The notes under the pieces: model-generated
Told to the model about the DNA's origin: nothing
Databases searched by the model: none
The model's input: the letters and a program-made list of their open reading frames with translations, nothing else
Program-made: the position numbers and the translations under genes
DNA from: Amylostereum areolatum
Taxonomy: Eukaryota > Basidiomycota > Agaricomycetes > Russulales > Stereaceae
Length of the DNA stretch: 64,000 nt
Reading direction: 5' to 3'
NCBI GenBank assembly: GCA_012932865.1
Contig: SAXG01000059.1
Location: forward strand, 62,001 to 126,000
Shown here: in pieces, positions 29,442 through 37,948 of the stretch
Layout: each line of letters begins with the position of its first letter
Numbering within the stretch: the stretch's first letter is position 1

Positions 29442-32398
29442 TCATGATCGTATGGTTGGCTTCGATCGTAATCGGCGTATGAGGAGCCATTTGAGCAGTC
29501 TTAAGGCGGTGGGGTGGCGGCGGTAGAAGTCGTCTAGGGGTTTCTTGGCTTTCCCCAGATTTGTCTTTGGTTCCCAGGTATCTTCACTTTGATCGTATCC
29601 TTTCCAATGGACCAGGAATTCGAGGCGTTTCGACTTTCTACGGACGTTGACGATGGATTCTACTTCGTAGAATTCTTCTCCTTGGATAAGGTCAGGGGGC
29701 GGAGGTGGTGCTTTTTTCTGTTGGTCGAAGGCAGGACCGTTGTGCGGTGATAAGAGGGATTCGTTGAACACTGGGTGTTTACGTCCCCACGTCTTCGGGA
29801 GTTGAAGATGGTACGCCGATGCCCCAACCTTTTTCAGAACTTCGAACGGCCCGAATCATTTGGCGTCTAGCTTCTGCATTGGTCGTACGGTATGGATCAC
29901 CGTCTGTCCGTCGCGAGTTTTGGCTTCCAACCATACGAAGTCCCCGACATGGTAGTCCACGGGGTCGGCTTTGTTACGATCATAGAACCGCTTCTGATCA
30001 TTTTGAGCGGCTTTGAGGGCGGAGCGTGCTTCGGTGTAGATGTCTCGCATTCGTTGGGCGAGTTCGTTGGCCGTGGGGTTGGTTGTTTCGCGGCGGGGAT
30101 TTGTTCCGAGGTAGAGTTCGCGACCGTAATTGGCGAAGTTGGGGGACATGCCGATGGATGAATGGGTCATATTGTTGAACGCGGTCATGGCCAGGGGTAG
30201 GAAATGGGCCCAGTCGTCCTGACGATGGTTTACATAGATGCGGAGGTAGTTTTCCATCGTCATATTGGAGCGTTCGGTTTGTCCATCGGTTTGGGGGTGG
30301 TACGCCGTGGAGGGGTTGGCTTCAATTCCTAGTTGTTCGCACAAGGCCTTCGTGAATTTGGAGACGAATACGCTGCCTCGGTCGCTGACGATCTTTCGCG
30401 GGACACCATGATGGGGCACGACATTGCGTAAGAATTCTTTGGCTAATTCGTCTTCTTCCTTGATGCGGACGTTGTTGTACCCCCATCGTACGTCGAGTTT
30501 GGTGAATACCTTGGCTCCTTTTAACTTGTCGAGGAGTTCCTGTACGAGTGGGAGTGGATAACGATTTTTTATGGTCATGTCGTTAAGCCGTCTGTAGTCT
30601 TGCACCGGTCGGAGGGATCCGTCTTTCTTTTTGATGAAGAAAAACGGTGAGGCCATCGGGGATTTTGAGTTGCGGATGCGTCCGGAGCGTAGGTTTTCTT
30701 CGAGAAAGTCGTCTAGTTTCCCTTGCTCGTCAAGCGTCAATGGGTAGACTTTGCAATCTACGGGTGTGAAATCGGGCTTGAGTTCGATGGCGTGGTCCCA
30801 AGGTCGTCTTTTTGGGAGTTTATCAAAGTCGTCTTTGTCGAAGATGTCCTTAAATTCGTGATAATCCGAGGGGACGCGTTCCGCGAAGGTTTGAGCCTTT
30901 TTCTTCGCGTTTTCCGCAATGGCGATGTCCGAAGCAAGTGTCCTGACGTATAGCGAGGTCGATGATTGGTAACCTTCCCAGTCAAAGGCGTATAATTGTT
31001 CGCCTTCTTCTAGAGGGTAGACTTCGTCAGGTGTTTCCTCATCTTTCTCATCGATGTTGAATTTCGTGGGTTGGCATTCCTGGGGGCACCTGTCGAACGT
31101 GATAGTCCCTTCTGTCCAATTGATCGACGGGTTGTGCTGTCGAAGCCATTCGTGACCGATGTAGACGTTCATTCCGAGGTGTGAAACCGCCAAGTCAAGG
31201 TCTTCTTCGTGTCCGTGAATGGTTACATGCGCCGTAACGTACTCGGTTATTGGTCCTCCTGAGTTGTGGGTTCCGTCTGCGTTTTTAACCGGAATCGGTC
31301 GTGCGGTTTTCTTAGTAGGGATGTCGTGTTTTTTGACGAAGGCTTCGTCAATGCACGACCCCGTACATCCGCTATCGATTAGGGCCTGGGCGTTTACTGT
31401 CTTTGGACCGAACTGGAGCCGGATGGGGACGTTGATCTGCTCTCGTCGTCCGTTTGATCGTATGAACCTCATGGGTGAGTGAAGCTCGTGCAAGGCTTGG
31501 ATCGCTTGTTCGTCTCCCATTCGGCCGATCTCTTGAACGGCTTCGTGGGTGGCTTCTTCTCGTCGCTTATGATGAGTCCATATCCGTAGTTCTGCGATCG
31601 CGCTTTCAGGTTTGTTTTCCCTTAAGCGTTTCAAGGTCCATTGCGCAGTTCTTGGTAACGCATATTTTCGTGACGTATCTACACCTGTGGGGGGCGCCCC
31701 TGCCATCGCGCCTCCCCTGTCCCGAGCTAAACTCGGGTCCACCGGGATTTCCCTGTCAATGCAACCCCCGTCTCCGTTTTCCGGCTTCGTGTCCCCGACC
31801 TTGCAAGAAGGATCTGGCGTGTATCCGCCCTGAGGAGGTCGAACTATGCCCTTTTCCTCTCGGGGAGGTGGTTGGGTGACATCCGTATCCTCCTCATGGA
31901 TGGTGCCCACATGAGCGCGCGATGTCTTAGGGAGTTTCACCGGTGGCACTCGGAGGAAGGGGTTGAACGCGGGCCATGTGAAGGTCCGCGGCTTGATTGG
32001 ATCCAGGATTTTCGGGGCGGCCCAGTCGACGGTGTTGAAGGCCGTCCATCCGACCGGGAATTTCTTCCTTTCTTCGTCCTTCTTGAGGGCAGGCTTCTCA
32101 CCTGGGCTACAGTTTATCGTCGTGTTGGACGTGCGGAGCGACATATACGGGGGAGGAGGGGATTTAATTGTGTCCAGCGACGCGCCCCAGCCATCGCGCG
32201 TCGTAGTCTCGGTCTTCACCGAGTCCTTTTCCAGCGAGGGATGTACATGTGATCGTAAACGAGAATGGGGCCAACGATTGAAGAAATCCGGGTCAGGGAA
32301 ACGAGAGGGTACAGAGAGTCCTGATGATAGAATGCGAGAAAGAGGCCATCGAGAAACTGGTTTCGAGGCGTTGGATGCCGTGTTCATCCTTCGCCCCT
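29442..32398 (-). CDS. E2 Pol, internally deleted, with one stop before the chromodomain
   Basis: The -1 frame from the gag end; first ATG 32387. Visible are protease LIDSGCTGS (about 31385), RT VYPLTLDEQ, KDGSLRPVQDYRRLN and motif A FTKLDVRWGYNNVRIKE. At about 30445-30458 the frame jumps to integrase (LAKEFLRNVVPHHGVPRK, VSDRGSVF, TERSNMTMENYL). The rest of RT including YLDD, all of RNase H and the integrase zinc finger are missing without loss of frame. TGA at 29858-29856 (CGA expected, since FGPFEVLKK follows) stops the frame. The integrase tail (PKTWGRKHPVFNESLL) and a chromodomain (YEVESIV...LVHWKGY..SEDTWEP, 29530-29700) lie beyond it. Confidence 0.88.
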
Positions 32399-34120
32399 CT
32401 AAAAATCCGACTCTGCGTCGGCATCTGATCCACCGCTCTTGGTGCTCCTGTCGTCGACTACCTTGTCCTTGTCCTTCTTCTTCTTCCTTGCTTCTGTTTT
32501 GGGCGTCGGCGTGGTTTTGCCGTCGGTTTCCACCAGAGCGCGGAGGATCATCTTTCGCTGCTCGTCGTCCAGAGTGTTAATCCATTCTTTGGGCGAAGCG
32601 AATTCTTCCGTGGTCTGGGACCGTGCTTGCTGGTTGGGGTTGCGTTTGAAGGGAGGTGGTCGCGGGGTGTTCGAGGAGCGGGGTCCTTTGTAGTTGGGAG
32701 ACGTGCTGTAGCGGTCACGTCCCCACTTTTTCCGGATGTATTCGACCGACGCCTTGCAGTCCTTGGAGATGTGGTTGGTCATTCCACATTTGAAGCAGCG
32801 TCCCTTGGTGTCGATGGCGCCTATGTCCATGGCTTGTCCACCGCCTCCATGAATGGTACCCGTGGCATCTTTGACGTCTTTGGGTTTGGAGGTGGTATGG
32901 GTGGAGGAGGAGGGGTGTCCGCGGTGCATTTCGGAGATTTCGCGCCAGGCATTGTCCATCTCAGTGACGCGTTTCTTCCAATCGGTGTATGTGGTGGGGA
33001 CCGGCGGGCTGCGGAAGATGTTCTTCAGTATCTCTATCTTGATGTTGGCTTTGAGAATACGAAGGAACCAGGCGTTGTCGTTGGTGGGGATGACGTTAGC
33101 GCGTCGCGCAATTTGTTCGAACTTGACGAAGAATTCATCGGCTGATTTGCTCCCCATTTTGAACTGATCCAGTTCATTGAGCGCGTCCTGCTGATCCGAG
33201 GTGCTGACGAAGGAGGCGTCGAGGGCAGTGATGAAGTTGGCCATCGTGACCGTGGTTCCGGCGGTGAGGACATTGGCGTCCTTGAAGTTGCGCGCCCATT
33301 CCTTGGCGGCGCCTTCCCTCATGTAACTGAGGATGAAGCGGACTTGATCGATTTCACTGATGAAGTCTTGGGGGGCCGCTTCGATGTAACTAGTGACTTC
33401 ATGTTTGAAGTCCGCGTATTCAGAACGTTTTCCGTTATACTCCCGCGGTTTGGCGGCGTGGATTTTTCGTTTAGCGGTGGCGGCTGCAGGCGCTCCTGGG
33501 GCGGCGGGAGTGAATGCGGCGATGATTAGGCCACTGAAGGCGTGCCAGTTTCCGGCGTCGACATAGGCCCATTGTGTTCCATTTAACGGGTCGTCGGTGA
33601 ATTCGAATTTGGCGACTTCGTACGCTATCCCATTAAGGAACGCGTAGCGGGTGTTTCCGATGACGGGGGCGAATGCGGCGATGTTGGCGGGGCAGTTGGT
33701 TTGATCGGCTGCGCGGCGGTTGAGGACAGTGGCGGCCATGGCTCGTCTTCTGTTCCAGGCGGATGAGGGGGGGGAGCGGGGTCGTAGGGGTCCGGTGTGG
33801 GTTTGGACTTGGAATGTTCGAGGTGGTGGGTTATACGGTGGGGGTGGGGGTGGTGCGGGGGGAGGTTGGTTCCTCAGACGTTCTTGGCGTCGGTCGTAGT
33901 CTAGGGCGATGAGTGCGAGGTCGGCTTCAGTGAAGGCTTGATTTCCTTCTTCGTCGGCACACCACTCTCCGTCAACAAAGTAGACTTGGTCTTCTTCTTC
34001 GTCTCCTTCTAAGTGGATGAAGTAAAGAAATCTCCGTTCCCTTCGGAGGTATTCTTCGGTGATTCCTCGGGGGAGGGGATGGGGACTACGGGGGCGTAAG
34101 CCGTAAGTGGACGACACGGT
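32399..34120 (-). CDS. E2 Gag frame with AUG-less extension
   Basis: The frame opens right after the ORF0 TAA (34123-34121). The first ATG is 33739 (MAATVLNRRA), giving 446 aa. The 127 codons before it have no ATG but carry PLPRGITEEYLRRER, VYFVDGEW and FTEADLALIA, matching the E1 and E3 extensions. Downstream are a capsid-like region (FFVKFEQIARRANVIP) and CCHC CFKCGMTNHISKDC (about 32750-32795). The frame ends GAT TTT TAG at 32399; pol follows in -1. Confidence 0.85.
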   Translation of the reverse strand, partial: TVSSTYGLRPRSPHPLPRGITEEYLRRERRFLYFIHLEGDEEEDQVYFVDGEWCADEEGNQAFTEADLALIALDYDRRQERLRNQPPPAPPPPPPYNPPPRTFQVQTHTGPLRPRSPPSSAWNRRRAMAATVLNRRAADQTNCPANIAAFAPVIGNTRYAFLNGIAYEVAKFEFTDDPLNGTQWAYVDAGNWHAFSGLIIAAFTPAAPGAPAAATAKRKIHAAKPREYNGKRSEYADFKHEVTSYIEAAPQDFISEIDQVRFILSYMREGAAKEWARNFKDANVLTAGTTVTMANFITALDASFVSTSDQQDALNELDQFKMGSKSADEFFVKFEQIARRANVIPTNDNAWFLRILKANIKIEILKNIFRSPPVPTTYTDWKKRVTEMDNAWREISEMHRGHPSSSTHTTSKPKDVKDATGTIHGGGGQAMDIGAIDTKGRCFKCGMTNHISKDCKASVEYIRKKWGRDRYSTSPNYKGPRSSNTPRPPPFKRNPNQQARSQTTEEFASPKEWINTLDDEQRKMILRALVETDGKTTPTPKTEARKKKKDKDKVVDDRSTKSGGSDADAESDF

Positions 34121-34873
34121 TTAGAGCGGGCGAGGGATCTGGGGCGGGGTTGCGATGTAGGGGACGGGGATCTGATCCCAGTCGTTGTTATTGAGGTTTT
34201 CTGGTTCTCCCCACTCGAGGTTGTCGGGGTCGTATTCAAAGGAGTCGTCGTCGACGAGGGTAGTAGTGTCGGAGAGGTATAGGTCGAGGATGTCGTCGAC
34301 TTCGTCTAGTTCGCTTCCAATTCTTCCTCCGTCTCCGATGGTCCAAGGCCCAAGTGGATAAATCCGCGGGGATCCGTCCAGGGATCGCAAGCTATTGGGT
34401 GCGGACCTGCTGGAATCTGAATCCTCGTGGGTTGAGGGGATGGGACTGCTGGGGGCTGTCCAGAAACCTTCTTCTTGCGGTGGCGGACTTGGCGTTGGCG
34501 TTGGCCTCCCACCTTCTGGGCTGGTCGTGGTGTAGAGGGGGATGGGGGTGTGGGGCCCGTACCACTGATTTGGTAGTTGTTCGTTCCGGTAGATTGCAGA
34601 GAAATAGGGCCGGAACTCAAGCCGGGGATGGCCCTGTTCAATTGATACGATGATCCGAGTCCAGTCAACTCGAACCCGAAATCCCCAATCAGGGTTGCTC
34701 GCAGAGGCGTAGACCCAGTTGTGGGCGTCGAAGAGGTTGTCGCCAAAGTAGGCGGTGATGGCGGTGTCACGTTCGATTTCGGTGACGGCTGTGAATTCTT
34801 CGCGTTCATACACGAAGTCGAAGTCGGGGAAATGGAAGTTTTCTTCTTCCAAGGCTTGGTGTTCCTCTCCCAT
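34121..34873 (-). CDS. E2 ORF0, conserved pre-gag protein (250 aa)
   Basis: ATG 34873, the first ATG after the predicted RNA start, to TAA 34123-34121. The N-terminal half is acidic and folded-looking (FDFVYEREEFTAVTEIERD, SNPDWGFRVRVDWTRIIVSI); the C-terminal half is Pro/Ser/Asp-rich. The PDW core and following strands resemble KDPW in E1 and E3. One out-of-frame ATG lies at 34809; none follows until the gag ATG at 33739. Confidence 0.65.
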   Translation of the reverse strand: MGEEHQALEEENFHFPDFDFVYEREEFTAVTEIERDTAITAYFGDNLFDAHNWVYASASNPDWGFRVRVDWTRIIVSIEQGHPRLEFRPYFSAIYRNEQLPNQWYGPHTPIPLYTTTSPEGGRPTPTPSPPPQEEGFWTAPSSPIPSTHEDSDSSRSAPNSLRSLDGSPRIYPLGPWTIGDGGRIGSELDEVDDILDLYLSDTTTLVDDDSFEYDPDNLEWGEPENLNNNDWDQIPVPYIATPPQIPRPL

Positions 34874-35335
34874 GTACTAGCCCCCGAGTCGAGGACGGTT
34901 ACTAGTACGGCAAGGGGATCGGGTGTCGAGGGATATGTCACTGGTCTTTCCAATCGCAAGACGGTCTGCCTCAGCCTTCTCGGCCTGTTGGCTGTCTCTT
35001 CGTTCAAGGGTCACGAGCCCAAGAACTTCTCGGGTCACTTTCCCTTTGTCGCTTTTACTAGCCTCCTACACCGTTAGGTGCACCTTCAACTGTCACGTCT
35101 GGGTTCTCGTGGTGTTCGAGGGGCCCCGAGTACGTGTAACGTAACGCGGTTACGTCAAGCCGGCGCCGCTGATGCGTGCACACGACCACAGAATCGGGGT
35201 GACTAGTCGCGTACGCTGGGGGCAATGATCCGAGGCGGCACAAAGGAAAAGTGGAGTTAGTAGCGCAATAAGGCGTCTACTACAGACAGGTATGCTACGC
35301 TACGATGGTCGTCAGGTAGTGCGATGGTAAAGTAG

Positions 35336-35345
35336 ATCTCGACCT
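35336..35345 (-). other. E2 self-priming primer-binding site
   Basis: AGGTCGAGAT on the minus strand, 2 nt from the LTR (35348). It pairs with ATCTCGACCT at the predicted RNA start inside the 5' LTR (35448-35439). Compared with E1 one base pair is changed on both sides (GAGCT/AGCTC to GACCT/AGGTC). Confidence 0.78.
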
Positions 35346-35347
35346 TA

Positions 35348-35840
35348 TGTCAGCAACGGCCTTAGTGACGAGCACTAGGCGACGACGTGTGACACAAGTG
35401 AAGAGGGGCGATGGGGAGTAAGGTCGGTAGTATTGACCAGGTCGAGATGGGGAATATGTACAGGAGGAACGGAGCCCTTATATACTACGAGGCAGAGTCA
35501 CTTAGTAAGCTACGACACACGGCGGTCAGTAAGCAGAGCTAAGTATAGATACATGCGCAGCAGGATCAGTAAGCGAGACAATAAGGATGAGCCGGGTCCG
35601 GAGCGGCATGATGTCATGCGCAGCATTATGATGTCATGTGGAGTCAAGAGAAGCGATGATAAGACGAGCCTGGAGTCATGACGTCAGGAAGGAGCAAGGA
35701 TAAGCCGAGTCTCCACCGGAGTGACGGAGTGTTACTAAGTGATGAGTAGTCAGATAGAAATGAAAATAAAAATGAATTGGGATATTATCCCCGAGGTCCC
35801 CGAGGTGTCCGAGATGTCCGGAATGGTAACGTTCATGACA
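35348..35840 (-). repeat. E2 5' LTR with TATA box and predicted RNA start
   Basis: 493 bp, seemingly identical to the 3' LTR. In minus orientation a TATATAAGGG box (near 35480-35489) lies about 32 nt before ATCTCGACCT (35448-35439), the proposed RNA 5' end. Confidence 0.9.
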
Positions 35841-35897
35841 GTCCATTGTCTGGCGGACCGCGTTCCACATTGTCGCTTGATGGGACATCGCCTCGTC

Positions 35898-36447
35898 TGT
35901 TAAGGATGGTCCTTATCACGTGACAAGCGGCTCAGGCTACAGTACTCTTACGCGTGAGAGGTGGGTTCAGGTGATCCAGACGTCTCGGTTATACGAAGGT
36001 GAAGGTCGATAAGCGAAGCAGTAAGTCTTCACGGAAGACTTAGGCGAACTTATCAACTTAGTTTGCTTGGGATTCTCTTTAGCGTTAGAAGAGGAGGTTC
36101 TTATTAGAACAGTCCTGTATTTACAAAGAGAACGAGCTGAAGAATGGCTCATTCGTTGAACCTCCTTTTATAAGAGAGGAGGTCGAGTAAATATATGTAC
36201 ATTGAGCAATGGTCACATCGAGTATCTACGGGGACGCGACTGGGGCACAGTCGTGGCTGCGTTGTCGAGATGCCGACGAACAGTGGCACTGTCGTAGCTG
36301 TGTTGTTGAGATGCCGACGAACTGTGGCACAGTCGTGGCTATGTCGTCGGAACGGTTACGAGCTGGGGCACGGTCGTAACTCGTTGTTTAGCGACGTCCT
36401 TCCTAATAAGGAAACAGGAAATGAAGTACCTTGAGCGAGTTGTAACA
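35898..36447 (-). repeat. Solo LTR (550 bp) of a fourth family, TSD TCGTC
   Basis: TGTTAAGGATGG at 35898 and GTTGTAACA at 36447 form TG..CA ends with short inverted repeats. TCGTC flanks it at 35893-35897 and 36448-36452. TATAAAAGG lies on the minus strand near 36170. About three degenerate copies of a roughly 45-bp unit (CAGTCGTGGCTGCGTTGTCG-like, 36230-36390) would sit upstream of that TATA box, fitting U3 enhancer repeats and minus orientation. The ends look copia-like, which is a guess. Excision restores the host reading frame. Confidence 0.85.
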
Positions 36448-36911
36448 TCGTCCCACTGTGCCTGCATGGTGGCAAGCGTCTCCCGGATGTGGATGATGTC
36501 GGCCTCAGGAATGATGGCATACCCGGCTGGGATACCGACGTGGTGTTGGTACGGTGCCACCGAAAATTGTCCCGCCGACCGGGGCGAGTTGAAACGCGAG
36601 GGGGACGTACTTGGGGGGACAGTGGGTTCAGAGAGCGGGACTTCACCAGGGAAGTGAGAGAGGGCGGAGGCTGGGGTTGAGCGGCCAACTTCCACATCAA
36701 CTTCCTGGGCTGGGCTACCCTGGACCGAGTTCATCGTCTCGTCGTTGTCGTCCTCTTCGACTTCGTTGGGGGCCTCTTCCTCGGCATCCTCAGCATGCTC
36801 GGCATCCTCGTCGACACCTTCTGGAAGAAAGAACTCCACACCTTGTCGGTAAAGGCACCGGTAGCGGTCGAGGAGGGTGACATTGGCGTCCGACGAGCCG
36901 CATTTTGCAAC

Positions 36912-37331
36912 TGTCACGGATCGCTCCATTTCTCTCTTCGTTTGCAGACCTCGTACACGCGACGTGTCAAGGCACATGACTTTCCCTTGCATCACATGCT
37001 TCAACGACGTCATTGCCCGGACTTCCGAGCGGGGTTCCGCATCCTTATCTATGACATCATTGCTCCGGACCTTTGTCCTCCGCCCCATGACTCCTTTCTT
37101 ATTGTTCCCCCCGCTCGCACCACTATTGCATCGCATCGCACCATCGTACCCACTTGTATATAAGGACAGTGTTTCTCTTCCCTTTTCCCTAGACTGTCCA
37201 TCTCGTCATACGGTACTGTAGCGCACGTTGCACTACCCTAGACCCCGGCACTCTCGAATCTATTTTCTTCTCGCTCCTCCCATCGTCGCGACTTAGGCGG
37301 TTCATCGGTCTCATAAACTGCGTTTCTGACA
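36912..37331 (+). repeat. E3 5' LTR
   Basis: 420 bp, TGTCACGGATC...TTTCTGACA. TATATAAGG at 37157-37165 is followed by TAGACTGTCCA at 37190-37200, the predicted RNA 5' end, 31 nt from TATAAGG. Confidence 0.93.
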
Positions 37332-37948
37332 CCTGGACAGTCTACCCCTACGCCTACCTCGCACCCCTCTCTCCATCTACCTCTGCCGTCTCCACGACGT
37401 TAAAAACTCCCACCACGGACCTCCCGAACGCACCGGTTTTCCTCCCGTTCAACGGAAAGCCGATCACCCCCCGCGACGACGCACCACTCCCCTACCCTTG
37501 GTCCGACGCCGTCACCGTCAACTGCCTCGTCCCCGTACAGAACCTCTGCAAGAAAGATCCCTGGACCGCGCACGGCCTCAACTTCCGCATCTTCGAGTGG
37601 AGGTGGCACAAGGATCACGGTACTGTCGTCCTTGCCCTATACGTCCGGATCACCACGTGCATCAACGTAGACCTCGAACGCCTTGAATTCACCCTCCACG
37701 CCCCCACCTACCACACGTACCTCATCCAGGACGCCCCCAACCCGATCCTCCAAACCAGTTTCACCTCCGTCTCCCAGTTTAACCGCCGGACCCCCGAATC
37801 CACCCCGCCACCAGTCCTCCGTCCCACCATCAAGGGTAAGACCCTTCGTCGCCGCCACCACGAACATAAGATCCGCCAGGCAGTAAAAGCCGGCTACCTC
37901 ACCAAGAAACTCCTCGGCCGTCGCCCCATCGCGGCGGACTTCTTCTAG
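37193..37948 (+). CDS. E3 ORF0: open frame without any ATG, in gag frame
   Basis: From the second codon after the predicted RNA start to TAG 37946-37948 this frame has no stop and no ATG (251 codons). Codon third positions are dominated by C, as in the element's real genes. The segment DPWTAHGLNFRIFEW, then VVLALYVRITTCINVDLERL, resembles the KDPW core of E1 ORF0. A basic stretch (GKTLRRRHHEHKIRQAVKAG) precedes the stop. Translation would need a non-AUG start; the true start is unknown. No functional domain is recognised. Confidence 0.5.
   Translation, partial: TVHLVIRYCSARCTTLDPGTLESIFFSLLPSSRLRRFIGLINCVSDTWTVYPYAYLAPLSPSTSAVSTTLKTPTTDLPNAPVFLPFNGKPITPRDDAPLPYPWSDAVTVNCLVPVQNLCKKDPWTAHGLNFRIFEWRWHKDHGTVVLALYVRITTCINVDLERLEFTLHAPTYHTYLIQDAPNPILQTSFTSVSQFNRRTPESTPPPVLRPTIKGKTLRRRHHEHKIRQAVKAGYLTKKLLGRRPIAADFF
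37334..37344 (+). other. E3 self-priming primer-binding site
   Basis: TGGACAGTCTA, 2 nt after the LTR end, is the exact reverse complement of TAGACTGTCCA at 37190-37200. Eleven pairs is the length known for Tf1. Confidence 0.8.

Larger units (their letters stand above)
28857..35840 (-). mobile_element. E2: Ty3 chromovirus, non-autonomous, TSD GTCCA
   Basis: This 6984-bp element in minus orientation has 493-bp LTRs (28857-29349 and 35348-35840) that look identical. It is flanked by GTCCA at 28852-28856 and 35841-35845. The internal order from the right is PBS, conserved leader, ORF0, gag, pol with chromodomain. Pol has a large in-frame deletion and one nonsense codon. It interrupts the host gene 16 codons after an internal Met. 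Identical LTRs point to very recent insertion. Confidence 0.93.

Noticed and set aside
31475..33167. Plus-strand frames of 100-205 codons inside E2
   Set aside because: Antisense to gag and pol of E2, without independent motifs.
28942..35681. Identical 82-codon frames in both E2 LTRs
   Set aside because: Duplicated because the LTRs are identical; they cross the TATA and RNA start region.
36189..36434. Possible new reading frame with WHSRG-type repeats
   Set aside because: Falls in the repeat part of the solo LTR.
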